This document shows, one piece after another, positions 22,410 through 34,011 of a stretch of DNA of 55,964 nt. A program made the position numbers and the translations under genes. Position 1 is the stretch's first letter; the number at the start of each line of letters is the position of its first letter. Origin of the DNA: Lactifluus volemus (lineage: Eukaryota; Basidiomycota; Agaricomycetes; Russulales; Russulaceae); assembly GCA_022376515.1 (NCBI GenBank), contig WTXI01000239.1:1-55964 (forward strand), in the 5' to 3' direction. A model generated the notes under the pieces. The model did not search any database and was not told the origin of the DNA. It saw only the letters and a list, made by a program, of their open reading frames with translations.

Positions 22410-23080
22410 CCGGCCAACACTAGCTTACTATTTCTAGTGACAGTTTGGCATCCCTAGCCGATTCCGAGTTTGAATTGGAATATTTCTAGGTACATTAAAT
22501 GAGGCACAAGATCGGAAACTGATCTCATATGTGTTGTCAATACAAAGGCTGTCACCTCGCATGCGGCGAGGGCGAGCGACGGCGGCACGAGAGAGAAGGG
22601 CAAAAGAGGGAGAAGTGATGACAGCGAGGAGGTGATAACATCGGCAGCGACAGAGGGAGAGGCGACATCGCCAAAAAAAAAAAAAGGCAGGAACTGAGGC
22701 AAGCCATTGTTGAAATGATCCGTGCAAGGGCTAGTCGGGATGACTGTAATTACCCCGTCAGAGGCACCACGTCACGCTCCAAATTGGGAACAATTCTAAC
22801 TTGTTGGCGTGCCTTGTGGCGATCAATGCCGTACGAATGCAGGTATTTTTCAAAGTGCGAAAAAATAGTCAACGTGTTTTTTATTGAGTCTATCCTGTTA
22901 CAAATATATTTTTTACCAAGTCATATTGAGATTACAAAAGCTATGAGTGGGGAACTGGGCGCGCGTTCAAAGGAGGGAATTGCTCGAGAGTGGCATGAGG
23001 AATGGGATGCGAGTTCACATGCCAGCATAAGGGGAAGGGGCGCAGTGACTTCACACGGGCTGTCGCTGCCGCTTGTCCAT
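22410..23080. repeat. REP-C copy 2 (short form, empty insertion site)
   Basis: Shorter relative of 18835-20700. It lacks the GC-rich 650 bp and the foldback element, and the empty insertion point is near 22840. From 23080 to the NLR relic (about 23700) I see no gene. Confidence 0.6.
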
Positions 23081-23726
23081 AAGCGACGTCAATACAGTAA
23101 TGTTGCGTCGCTCAGGGTCCGGTTCAACAAAGGTTGTTCCCCTTTGTGAGTGGGAAACAATGCGCGCCACGCGGACCGCCCAGGGTTGAGACAGGTGTCG
23201 TGGATGTGACACTTTATTTGTGTTGGTTTATCTGTGTTTGCTTTGTTGTCGATCTTGTGCCCCTTCTCTTCACCTCACTGGCTTCACTTGGCTCGTTTGA
23301 GGATTCAGTGTGGGTCACGTCTCTACAGTACACGTTCAGCGAGACTTGGAGGTTTCGTCATTGGAGCAAGCAAAATGGGCTACATTATGTGTTTACCATC
23401 TAAATAGAGGCAGTTGTTTCTTTTCTTCCCTCGAAATCTCTGCCCTCATTTGGCTATTACTGTATTTTACTTGGTTTGAACTGGACTCGACGGGGTTCTT
23501 ATAACTAGTAGTAGAGCCCAATCATTCATTCAAACAACCTGGTAGTACGAATGGAAATCCATTGGTATCTGTAAACGTATTATAATTTGGCCGTCGGCCA
23601 TTTGTAAGGCAACTCTCTCGGCTTTGACAAGGGTGTCACGGCGCTTCTGCTTGGGGCGTGGCCAAGGGTAGCCAGACTGAAACAACTTGAAATCAACCAA
23701 AAGGCGGAAGCAGAAGCCTGAGAAGA

Positions 23727-25838
23727 TCAAGCCCGTCTTGAGCCCAATGATTGCGTGGACTTGCATCTTGCTTCATGGACTCGGACGAAGGGATGGGAGT
23801 CGGGATAGGATGGGCATACCTTATCACTGTTGACTCTAACGGCAGAATGGGCCTCACACTCTTGTATCCCACATGGCTTCGTCCTCATCAGTAATCTGCG
23901 CCATCTTTTCAATTCTGATTCCAAGTCGGGGACGTCACTGTTGGCGAGATATGACGACTCGAGCTTGCAAATGTTGAATTTGAAGTTATCACCAAGGCAG
24001 GAATGCGTCAACTGGTGGTGGGCATCGGCAAGATCCACATAAAACACATTGCTCGTCTTATTGAATAAAAGGTCATGAATGAAGTATTCTAAGGACGCGA
24101 TCGGAGTCATCGGGGTCATCAACTACTAGTGAGTGCCGTCGCAGAGCAATTAGCGAATTAATCGAGAGCGGCTCGATCGCAACAAGAAGCTGCCCCATAA
24201 CAGACTGGAATACATTTGTGCTTCATGTACTCTTTGAGAACTCCTTCGTATAAGGTGTCCAACAGGCGTTGTACTTGCCAAGGCCAAGGCTAATAGGGCT
24301 GTTTATGAATCTGCATGCAATGGCCGCCCATTGAAACAGGCCCTCTGACACCTTCACTAAGTTGTCGCCATGGCGCTTGAATCCGCCCCTAGGGCGTTCA
24401 TGTCGAAGATACAGGCAAATATCTGGTTCCGTATTGGCAGCCAATTGGATGTAGAGAGTACAGACAGAATTGGCATTGGCGAATGCAGGTTCGATACCAT
24501 TCTCCAGTCTCGAGATGGTGAGTACATAGAAGTTTGGTGGGAGGTCAATGAGACATTGAGCAAGAAATGTGTGAAGTCCAGCTTTGCCGTTTGCAAGTCC
24601 ACTCTCACCCAAGGCATCGGTGATGATAAGAATTGGGCCATCGAGTTGTAGGTTCATGAGCGGTTCAAGGAGAAGGCATTCAAAAAGTCTGGGATTGTCT
24701 CGGGCACTACGAAGAGACATATTACCCATAACAACCTTCCTGACAGCGTGTTTGAACAGAGGATAGCGATAGGATAGATAAGAACCGAGACACATCTTAT
24801 CGAACAGACACGCGACCTCATGTGCAATCGAGGGCTTTCCTGTGCCCGCTTGGCCGAGGACAATGAGGCCACGTTCAGATTCAGGATTCTCGACCCACTC
24901 CATCCCATAAATGGCATTTCTGATTATGGCACCTAATTCGGTTTCTCGTTATCAGATCGACAGTCAGCTATCTCGTGGCTGTCAGAATTACGCACCAATA
25001 TTGGACCCGACATTTCCGTTAGCTGTGTTCACTTCCCTCACATCGTCCCGCATTTGAAGAACAGCAACCTCAATGGTGACAGTAGCATGTGCGAGGAACT
25101 CTTGTCGTAGTCGGGTGAGGGTAGTGCGGTAGTCTTCCGCTTTTTCGTCAACTTGGCCACGGATATTCTTCAGAGCCCGCTTTCCTGCAATTACATGTTG
25201 ATAATAATGAACAACGAGAGAGGTGAATGTGTCGTACCGACTTGTACATCCTTCGCATACAATTCGATAATTCGGCACATTTGGAGAAGCACTGTAGCAT
25301 CTCATCGAAATTTTTTGCCTGTGTAGAGGCAGGTTGGATGCTCTTTAAAGTGTCCGCCTCTATGAATTCAAACGCATCTCGTATCGTCTCGGGAAGTGTT
25401 CGGACGTTCTCGTCTCGCTGAAACTGGTGTACCAAAGTCTGCCAAAGAGGTAAAAAAAGAAAAAGGGCAGTGAGTGTTCTATATCCCCAGATCTGCAAGG
25501 CAAGGACACGCACCTCGGAGATTTTGAGAGCAGACTCCATGCTAAGCTGGCATAGGAGTTCAGCTGAGGAGCGGAAATCTGCTCAGTGAAGGGTAGAGAA
25601 AGAAGACATTTCACGATGGACCGATGGTGTCCATCACCCATTTGATAATATCAATGGTACTCTTCCATGTCTTCATCGTGTCGGATACGGTGAAAACATG
25701 GAAGAGTACCATAGCTATCTCATGGCGATCGAGCGTGTGTGACGTCTCCGCTTGGCTGTCCGCTACCTGTACCACTCCGAATGGGTCACTAGGATGGGCA
25801 CTGCATCCTTCGGCGACAGGGCTTTCGGGATTGGCCAT
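23727..25838 (-). pseudogene. Decayed NACHT NLR (HET-E-like) gene
   Basis: Fragments in several frames follow the order of a fungal NLR. An N-terminal helical region lies at 25000-25560 (QFQRDENVRTLPETIRDAFE, then GQVDEKAEDYRTTLTRLRQE). The NACHT domain is at 24223-24917, and a further region at 23727-24122 contains SLEYFIHDLLFNKTSNVFYV. The NACHT part has lost key residues. Its P-loop reads GQAGTGKPS, with Pro where Ser or Thr normally binds Mg-ATP. The Walker B region reads LIITDALGESG, with Gly in place of an acidic residue. Between KMCLGS and YRYPLFKHAV the domain appears shortened. Stops and frame changes interrupt it after KEFSKST and elsewhere. Such NLRs act in fungal non-self recognition; this copy is very likely dead. 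The 5' exon (25611-25838) is uncertain. Confidence 0.75.
25654..25712. repeat. 17-bp perfect inverted repeat with 25-nt loop
   Basis: ATGGTACTCTTCCATGT (25654-25670) and ACATGGAAGAGTACCAT (25696-25712). It lies in the presumed first exon of the NLR relic and is read on either strand as MVLFHVF...TWKST. Confidence 0.7.
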
Positions 25839-27051
25839 TTAAGAGTTCAGGGTGTTGACTGCCGAGGTCATAGACGAACTCGCGCTTGTTGACACAGTGA
25901 TCGTTAAGTAGGGACCGACTCTGTTCGATGTGCAACATCTCCAGAAGTGGCTGCATGGCACTGCTGGAGACTCAGTTATAAATATGAATAAAAAACAAGA
26001 GAGATTCCCACAAAGCGTCGACATTCTCGCTCCATTCTACATAATTCCCCACACTCCGCACAGATCGCGTCTGCCAAGCTCTCGTCCCATCGGTCATGGT
26101 AACATAAAATCTTCTTCTTTCAGGGAGGGGAAGGTTGCGCTCTGAGGGCTGGCAAGCGAAAGAAATGTACTACTTATCAAAATACACGGACCAGTCACCT
26201 GGACTGAGAGGGAGCCCTGGTGTGTTTCCCTAACATGATCGCGGCTGATGTTCCGTATTCCAGAGGGTAGAGGATCTGGGCTGTTATCAGCGAGGGAACA
26301 TCGAGCATGAAAGACACTAGCATACGAGTTTGGGATCATCTCCGAGTCTTCCCAGCGATATTGATGACAAGTGAGAAAGTCCTGGGGGTATGAGTTGAAA
26401 ATCCGTCGTTCGCCCTTTTGTCGATTGGAGGTACTTCCTCATCGGGAACTACTGTACAGTTGACACGTTACCGGCATCGTTGCCGCTTCACTTCTGCTTT
26501 TTTATAGACTCTCTGGCCTGGATTAAAACCTGCAAGGGAACGAAATTTAGCTGGTTGGGTGGACGGGACAGTATCCGAAGTTTTGCGCTGTGCCAGTGCC
26601 AACACAATCGAGGCTTCTCTGACGTTGTTGAACTATGTCAAGCATGCCTTCTCTTCTCTTGACCTAGTAATCCTTGCATTGCCAACATTGGCTAGTCTCT
26701 CTCTTTTTCTGATAATCACCGTAACCAATGTACAACTTGGAGGCGTGATATCAACGTTATATCAACATCCGGATCCCGTGGATCAGGGATTTCTTCTCTA
26801 GTATACGCCGTGACAACTTTATGACTCTTCGCGCATTTACTCCGTTAAAAAGGTCAAGAGAAAATATGAAAGCCTTCCGCCACAAGACGTCATTTCGACA
26901 AAGGGGCCCAGACCGCTCAAGGTCAAGCATGGACATTGCCATATGCTATTAAGCCGTCGCCATGTACGTCTCTAGCATACACTCTCCACCTCGTGCTCGA
27001 TCCTCTCTGTCTTATCCAGAAAGCTTCTTGACTCGCCGTCCGCGCAATGAC
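25839..27051. other. Intergenic, no gene supported
   Basis: About 1.2 kb. ORFs at 26094-26339 (minus) and 26559-26801 (plus) have no recognisable domains or matching splice sites. An upstream exon of the next candidate gene may lie in the right part. Confidence 0.4.
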
Positions 27052-27348
27052 CGTAGGAATCAACGGTGAACAGATACTCTCTATATACCCCAATTGGCAA
27101 CTATATCATCGGATGTCAAGCCGGATTTACATTTATTCGAGACCCTTCATTTGTCACGGACAAGGCTCTACACGTATGCAGACCGTTCTCCAAGTCCGCG
27201 TGTACTGCGCCTGCGATAACAGCTATGCGTTGCAATAGCCCGAGCCGCGTGTCTCCGCGAGAAGGAATGTGCCCCGGCACCATATGATCTGTGCTCCGAT
27301 AAGTACGGTCGTGGACTCGACTCAACCCTTAGCCAGCTGTGCTTCTAG
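27052..27348 (+). CDS. Possible small Cys-containing protein, 5' end unresolved
   Basis: Two exons are joined across a 49-nt intron (27174-27222, GTATGC...AACAG). The joined frame reads PIGNYIIGCQAGFTFIRDPS, then FVTDKALHLCVAIARAACLR and EKECAPAPYDLCSDKYGRGL, ending TLSQLCF at 27348. The composition and six cysteines look like real coding sequence, but there is no in-frame ATG upstream, so at least one more exon is missing from this model. I know no family. It may be secreted, but no signal peptide can be shown. Confidence 0.35.
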
Positions 27349-27753
27349 CCTTGAGGACGACGATAACGAATCGGAGTACGTCGATATCCACCGACGACGC
27401 TGTGCCCGCTGAGCGTAACAGACAGTTGGTGAGGCTGCGGAGAGTCCGTGTTTCAAGCATTCTCACTTCTTGATACCTTCTTGCTAACTCCAAGAATGTC
27501 CCACCCCCCCCTGCCCCTTCTGCTTATCCCGCGTGCGCATCAGGAGGGTGTGTTCGCATTCTCTCAGTGATGATGTTCGAACTTGCGCGAACCACCCTTG
27601 CACTGTTCCTCTCGAAAAGGCGGACTGAGTCCGGTTGTGCTTTCTCCACGCTCGGAGTGTCTCACACTCATCCTACCTGGGCATCCACCACCCAAGCAGC
27701 ATACATATTATACCCTTTTGTACAATACAACCATTCCTTTCGGCGGTCTAAGG

Positions 27754-29636
27754 TTAATGATCGTCGCCATAACCTCTCGCGATACCAATCCGCCCCTGCT
27801 GAAGGAGGCTAGGGGGATCGAGTCCTGCACGCGTTTCGAGGCCGCGGAACGTGCGTGATTGTAGGAATTCGCCTTTAAGAGAGAGCATCAATCTAGTGAA
27901 TCGTGTGGGGAAGGAGGGTTTAACACATTACCAGCTGCGCTATCCTTGAGTACCGCGACGGTGCCGTCCTGGTCTCGGAGCATAAGGGCCGACGAAGATG
28001 ACGATATCGGCGCGGGAGTCGAATTATCCTCTGCAAGATAGTCCTTCAGTTAAAGTCGAGAATGGGGCGCGTGAGAGCCGCTCACCCCCGTAGCGCTTGG
28101 GATGTCTGTATTTTCCAGTGGCAAGTGAGAAGACGGGTCTCTCAGAATCGTCTTCGTCTTCATCGGAGACTTCGTCGGATGACGGCTTGGGAGGCCCACG
28201 TGTAAGGACTTCGTCGAAATCTAGCACGTACTCGCCCGTCCACGTCGGGGCGGGCTGTAACGCGAGTTGGAGCTCGAACGGCGTGACAATAGGCCGTAAA
28301 AATTCCTGGTTTTTACCATACGAAGTTGGTCAATGCCCACGAAAACATGGAAGAACGTGAGTGTGAAATGAAAGCATACCTTGGCATTGACGAGTGAGTT
28401 TTCGGGACACGCGACGAGAACGAAGCATTCAATTTCGGGGAAGTTGGCAAGTTTGGCGGGATTGAGCTTTCCGACGCTGATCGTGTACGCCTTTTTATGG
28501 GCGGCAGCTAAAGTTTGGCGGAGGTGGGCGATGAGTGGAAGGTAAGACGCTGAGTTCCGCCGGTCATCAACAAGACGATGGGTGAGTGGGAAGGGAGAGT
28601 AGCGGCGAACCGACTCCGAGGGTGCCGACCAGAATACCAAACACATCGGCATCTCGAGCCTTTTGGACGATCGCGTAGCGTCTCATTAAGAGCTTATTCG
28701 TCTGTGCGGATTGAAGCGTGGCCTCGCGTGTCACGGGGTCGTATCCATAGACCTGAAAGGTGTAAGAAAGGCAGGTAGGCTCCAGGAGAGCGAAGACGAT
28801 GGCATACGGGGGTGGACGGATTCGTCATGAGGAGGTTTGTCAGGCCGAGGCTTGTTGATCCGACATAAAGAATAGGTGTTACATCCCCAGAGGAGCTCAA
28901 ACGAAGGTTGTCATGTTCCGTAGCAGTAGAGGCGATCGATGGATTGAGCCTTCGTGGGATAGCTTCGTATGAGACAGAGACATCGTGTTTTACAAAGAGG
29001 TCTTGCAAGGCCGACACTAGACTTTCTACAAAGGGGTCAATATGTCGCATGAGTCGAAGCTGTTTCAGATGCACCTGCCGCATGCGTGTAGGTCACATCG
29101 TGCCTGAGCACCACAGATTTGGCAGAGATTCCCGACGTTGTGTAAGATTTCAGGAGCTCCTGTGCCGCATTGGCTACATCTATAGGGGCTTTCCCAAAGA
29201 CATAGATGACTGGGAGGCGATAGTTCCTAGAGGATTATACGTATGTCACTTTGCGGTATAGGGTTAGAAAAGTCTTACTTGCTCATGCAAGCGTGGCCAT
29301 AATGTATGACGGCATCGGCGTCTACGTGCTGCGCGGACACTTCATCGACACAACAGCTATCGAAGGAATCACCAATTAGATGGTTAGGTGTGAGGAAATA
29401 GAAAGCTTGCCTGCCGTACGACGTATCGGCGAGCACATAGAGTTCCCTGTCTGCGCCAATCGCCCGCTTAAGTCCATGGTAGATTGTGACCGAGTCGCAT
29501 AGAAGCTCATCTGGAAATTGGAGAGCAATCTACAGAGTTTATTACAGTGACAGTTGAGCAATGAAGAAAGCTCGCTCACTCGCTTGTAATTATTAGATAT
29601 GATTTGATTGGCAGTCCAATCTAGTTCATGTTCCAT
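27754..29636 (-). CDS. DPH2: Diphthamide biosynthesis subunit DPH2
   Basis: Ten exons (29580-29636, 29411-29529, 29279-29356, 29075-29226, 28808-29025, 28611-28752, 28380-28549, 28086-28305, 27932-28030, 27754-27872) total 1374 nt, 457 residues. With Dph1 this subunit forms the iron-sulfur enzyme that transfers the 3-amino-3-carboxypropyl group to a His of elongation factor 2. Family signatures appear in order: [27 protein letters not shown] and HYGHACMS (two cluster-type cysteines), [30 protein letters not shown] (third Cys), [23 protein letters not shown] and a terminal SRTFRGLE. Intron 2 (29357-29410) needs a GC donor (AG|GCAAGC); no GT alternative restores SYGSCCVDE. Its start lies 116 bp from that of TOM70. 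Confidence 0.95.
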
Positions 29637-29752
29637 GGCTAAGGTGGTACAAGGTCATGATAAACACGTGTGCCAAGATGGCTTATGATATATTCTCACG
29701 GACCAAGTGAATGCCGGCGGCTCTTGCACCGTCCTTCGGACAACTTTTGCCC
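29637..29752. promoter_or_regulatory. Compact bidirectional promoter, DPH2/TOM70
   Basis: Only 116 bp separate the divergent start codons, so both core promoters must lie here or overlap the first exons. No TATA box is clear. Confidence 0.5.
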
Positions 29753-32088
29753 ATGTCGTCTGACGATTCCTTCGTCGACCGCGTCTCGTCTTTCGTCTCT
29801 GACAATAGGCGTGGTATCGTTATCGGTGTTGCCGCCGCTGCCGTCGCTGTTGGTGGTGTCGCATACTATGTCGCGTCATCACGCGGCTTAGGTGGGCCTG
29901 CTGACGAGGAGAGCCTCATGTCCGGGAAAAAGAAGGACAAGAGAAAGAAGAAACACAAAAAGTCTGTAAAGGACAAGGATGGCCCCATCCTGGAGGAGAG
30001 GAAACCCAAAGTAGACGAGGAGTCGGATGACGGTTGGGCACTTTACCCTTGCTACTTCGCTCGTCGTTTGCTCACTTGTCTTGGCAAACTAGCTCCGCCC
30101 CTGACGGAGGAACAGATTCAGGGTCTTTCTATAGAGGTAATCATGCTACCTTCCTAGTTCTCCCTGTGCTCATTCAAGGATAGGAGCGCAAGTCGCTCGC
30201 AGCTTCTCTGAAACAAAAGGGCAACGACACGTACCAGGCCCGAAATTTCGCCCAAGCTGCTGAATTTTACACGCGCGCCATCACCGTGTCGCCTCAACCG
30301 GAACCCGTGTTCTACAGCAATCGTGCCGCGTGCTATGTGAGCATGGAACCGCCACAGCACGAAAAAGTAGTGGAGGACTGCAACGAGGCGCTCAAGCTTG
30401 ACTCACGCTACGTCAAAGCGCTCAACAGAAGAGGGACTGCACTTGAAGCCCTAGGGCGCTTGGAGGATGCTCTGAGGGGTGCGTGCTTCACAAATAAATA
30501 ATAAAAATGAGGCGCACTTTTATCAGGTTATTCACACTCGGCTTAGATTTCACTGCTACCACGATTCTAGGCAAGTTCCAAAACGACGCCGCGGGCCGCT
30601 CTGTAGAACGCGTTTTGGAAAAGCTATCCAAAAAAAAGGCAGCCGAGATTCTGTCTGTGAGTTCATCGACGTATATGCGGAGGCGATCGCGGTTCTAACG
30701 CATTTTATAAGAACCGCGAACGCCGTCTACCTTCCCACACCTTTGTCTCTGCCTATTTCTCGGCCTTCCGACCACGTATGTCTCTCCCCCTTTCCCGTCG
30801 CCTTTCCTGTAGCTTTCTAACGACGCTGCAGGTCCGCTCCCCGTCCTTCCGGAAAGTCCATCCACCGGTGACAACACCCTTATCTTAGCCCTCGAAGCAC
30901 TCGGTGCATCGGACTATGCCCATTCGTTCAGCTTTGTCAACGAAGCCATTGAACAGGGTATATCATGGGAACATGGAAGGGCGGAAGCGCTCAATCTTCG
31001 AGGCACTTTCAAGTCTGTCTTCCTCACTGCCCACAATAGTATCAGAGCTAAATACCTGTTACAGATTTCTAATCGGGGACACTGATGGTGCCAAAGTTGA
31101 CCTCGAAGAATCTGTGCAGCTGCAACCCTCTTTAACTCAAAGCTGGGTCAAGATTGCTAGCGTATATATGGAGCAAGGCAACGCGGCCAAGACATTCGAA
31201 GCTTTCGAGGAGGCAATCAAATACAACCCTTCTGATCCTGATATCTATTATCATCGGGGGCAAGGTAATTCCCAAACAATTGACACTGTCCTCGTGTTCA
31301 TCCCGTTATAGTGCTCTTCATCATGAACGAGTTTGAAAAAGCCGCGGAAAACTACACCGAGTCAAGCAAATTGGACGATATGTTTGTGTTCTCACATATT
31401 CAATTGGCGGTCGCCCAGTACAAGTCGGGTGACATTGGGAAGAGCATGGCGACGTTCAGACGGACGCTGAAAGCGTTCCCAGACCGGAGCGAGCCGCAGA
31501 ACTACTAGTGAGCACCTTGAGGGCACGCATGGTAGGGGTGTGAATGACGTCATATCATTTAGCGGCGAGTTACTTCTGGACCAGCAACTGTTCCAGGATG
31601 CTGTAGAGAAGTTTGATCGTGCGATAGAGCTAGAACGGTTAAAGTGCTTTCAAAACATGATGGCATGTTATCTGTATTGATCATTCAATGTATAGGAACC
31701 CCCCGAACGTGCTTCCCCTTGTTAACAAGGGCTTGGCTCTGTTCCAATGGAAGCAAGATATCGAGGCTGCGGAGAGATGTTGCAATGAGGCACTGGGTTC
31801 TGATCCTGAATGTGAAGCGGCAGTTGCGACTTTGGCACAACTGAGCTTGCAGCAGGGCAAAATCGACGTCGCCGTACGCATGTTCGAACGTCATACTGAG
31901 CTGGCAAGGAACGAACCCGAGCTGGTCAACGCGCTGACGTATCAATACGTAAGCTTAGGACTTTTGATTCTCACATGGCGAGGGTATTGACGTTCGGTAT
32001 TTAGGCATCCTACGCGCAACTTCACTTTATTGAGCAGTACCCCGACTTGGCGAGCCAACTGAGACAAATGGCTCGATCTTTGGTATAA
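29753..32088 (+). CDS. TOM70: Mitochondrial import receptor TOM70
   Basis: Eleven exons (29753-30032, 30093-30136, 30184-30478, 30547-30656, 30712-30775, 30832-31012, 31065-31264, 31312-31507, 31563-31637, 31696-31948, 32005-32088) total 1782 nt, 593 residues (yeast Tom70 is 617). An N-terminal membrane anchor ([20 protein letters not shown], residues about 20-40) is followed by a Lys-rich linker. TPR repeats start at about residue 110 with [20 protein letters not shown]. The first TPR block keeps clamp-type residues for Hsp70/Hsp90 tails (KxxGN, YSNRAAC, KALNRRG). [16 protein letters not shown] is a Tom70 hallmark. More TPRs follow to the end ([30 protein letters not shown]). I start at the second Met of the open frame because it follows the usual N-terminal layout. 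It receives mitochondrial precursors on the outer membrane. Confidence 0.95.
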
Positions 32089-32898
32089 GGGGCCTCATGG
32101 CTGGGATGGAGGATGTGAACGAGGAAATCACGTGTGGGTAGCGTGTCCACCGGTGGGTTGCTTTCGAAGTCGCTTTTCACTTTGCACGTTGCACGCATCT
32201 TTTTATCTACCAGCTGCTTTTTAATGCTACGTCATACCAATACTCTACAGCTAAATTTGGTTCCAAGGTCCGAAAGTATTTGAAATTCGGGTTAAAACGT
32301 GGGGGTCGGTGAGCGATAAGTAGACGTCATAGTCATCCGGCTAGACAGGATCTTCCATCTCTTATGCCTCGTTGCAAAGCTATCGTGTTATCCGAAGGGA
32401 TCTTTTTGGGTCAGGTCGATGCAAAGAGGCGTTCCCAACTCACCGAATGCGCTCACACGAAAACTATGATGTCGTTTTGAGGCAAAGGGCAGGCCGCGAC
32501 CTATGACGTTTTGGAAATCCTTTATGAAGAGGCGAGATACCAGAGACATCCAGATTGCGCCCCCCCCTGGACTCTTTTGAATTTGAGAGAGAGGACTCTC
32601 CCACACACACAGCTCCACTCTTCATCTCCACCTTCTCGCATAACCACCCCCGCATTACCATCCCGTTTTTTTTTCCATCAGACCCATTCTATATAAGATT
32701 CCCCATATATCAAGGTTAATTTTTCTCCCCGTTTGGACCACTCCCCGTTCCGGTCCCGTTCACGGCTCCGCTAAACTCATTTTTTCACGTTTCTAGCTCC
32801 TTCCGCCCCCGCTCTTGATCCACTCCTCCATATTCCGGTGCCACACCTCACCTTGGGAAACAAGAGATTATTAGAGTTCATTCACCATTAAAAAAAAA
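32089..32898. other. Intergenic; TOM70 3' end and promoter of next gene
   Basis: No gene is seen. A TATA-like tctatataagatt (about 32687) and a pyrimidine-rich stretch lie 100-210 nt before the next ATG and may form its promoter. Confidence 0.5.
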
Positions 32899-33405
32899 AT
32901 GTCAATTTACCCATCGCAATTTTATGAACCGCACAATGGCGTGCAACCGGGTATGAAGCCGCCGTCGAGTTTGCCCACGGGTTCGTTCCCCGAGCCGGAA
33001 GGCTCTCGGGTGGTTCACATCGTCGTATCTGGCTACCCAGCACCGACGCGACCGTTACCTCGCGAGCGAAGTTGGGCGCTCTGTTGGTCACCCTCGAACG
33101 GAGTGGTGCGTATACTGGGTACCGTGCGAGCGACGCCGGATCGAGAGGGCAGTTACGTGTATTGGGGACCGATCACGCAGACGTACGATTTTTCGAGAGA
33201 CTGTCGGTTGGTGCCCGTGGCGAGCATGGGGAGAGGGAAGAGAGCGGCTTTGGAACGGATCGCGAGTTCGGTCGGGGTCATGAGGCCGAACGGATGGTGG
33301 AATGGACAGAATTGGGTCGTGGAGGTGCTCAAGATGGCCGTCGAGCAGGATTTGATCAGTCCCGATGAACGCGACAATGCGATCTATACCGCTGCGGAAC
33401 CATGA
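32899..33405 (+). CDS. Unknown 168-residue protein, single exon
   Basis: The ATG at 32899 follows an A-run, a favourable fungal context. The frame is intron-free with GC-rich codon use like the conserved neighbours. The first 45 residues are Pro-rich. The rest looks like a compact domain: VVHIVVSGYPAPTRPLPRER, SWALCWSPSNGVVRILGTVR, YVYWGPITQTYDFSRDCRLV, then NGWWNGQNWVVEVLKMAVEQ. The Trp-rich NGWWNGQNW followed by a helical end resembles small intron-less proteins seen in families of Agaricomycete genomes, but I can name no domain or function. There is no signal peptide or membrane segment. Confidence 0.7.
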   Translation: MSIYPSQFYEPHNGVQPGMKPPSSLPTGSFPEPEGSRVVHIVVSGYPAPTRPLPRERSWALCWSPSNGVVRILGTVRATPDREGSYVYWGPITQTYDFSRDCRLVPVASMGRGKRAALERIASSVGVMRPNGWWNGQNWVVEVLKMAVEQDLISPDERDNAIYTAAEP

Positions 33406-34011
33406 TTTTGTACTTTCACTATATTTGCCTTTTTCTTTCCTTCCTTCCTCCCTTCGTCCTCGTCCTCCTCCGGCTTTCTTGGTCTTTCATGTTCTTGTTC
33501 ATCCATGGTCATCATTTTTCACTGCATTGGGCGCATATATAGGCCTTCAAACTGGCAGTTTTGTTGTTGTATGCGCGGTTGTTTTACTCTCTGTCAAGGA
33601 TATGATCAGTTCTAGACTGTTTCGGCCGCGTGCCCATGTCAAGTGAATATGAACGGAGAACGGTCAACGCCATCAAGCACCAAGCCATGGTTTCAGGGGT
33701 CAAAAGAGTATTAACGCTTACGCAAGTTGGATGCAAACCCAGAGGATCCCGGTGGATCGTACACGGAAGCAAACCAAATCTGCACAACGAAGAAGCAACC
33801 GGAATAAAGGGATCGATAGATCGATGGAAATCGAGAATTTCGAACACTTTGTCCCTCACACCCCTTCCATTTCTATTCTCGTTGTGGCTGTTTGGCGTCG
33901 TACAGTACTCCTATCATCTCGAGGAAAGATCATCGAAAAGAGGGGCACTCGAAAGTTTTCAGGGGGGGGGGGAAAGGGTATAAGTAAATAACAGAGTATG
34001 ATAGAGTTTAT
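33406..34011. other. Intergenic, convergent genes
   Basis: About 600 bp between two convergent genes, with pyrimidine-rich and G-run sequence. No gene is seen. Confidence 0.5.

Larger units (their letters stand above)
6925..23260. repeat. Tandem segmental duplication: five CPL1-like units
   Basis: Five copies of one gene lie in the same orientation: 7099-8174, 12028-13140, 14637-15740, 17631-18708 and 21183-22286. Each is flanked by related non-coding DNA, and landmarks recur about every 2.6-3.6 kb after the first copy. Block REP-A lies before copies 2, 3 and 4. Block REP-B lies before copies 4 and 5. Block REP-C lies upstream (promoter side) of copies 4 and 5. DNA at 8385-8500 resembles 23150-23260, so the promoter-side flank of copy 1 matches the far right flank of copy 5. 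This suggests the array grew between those two flanks. Confidence 0.85.
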
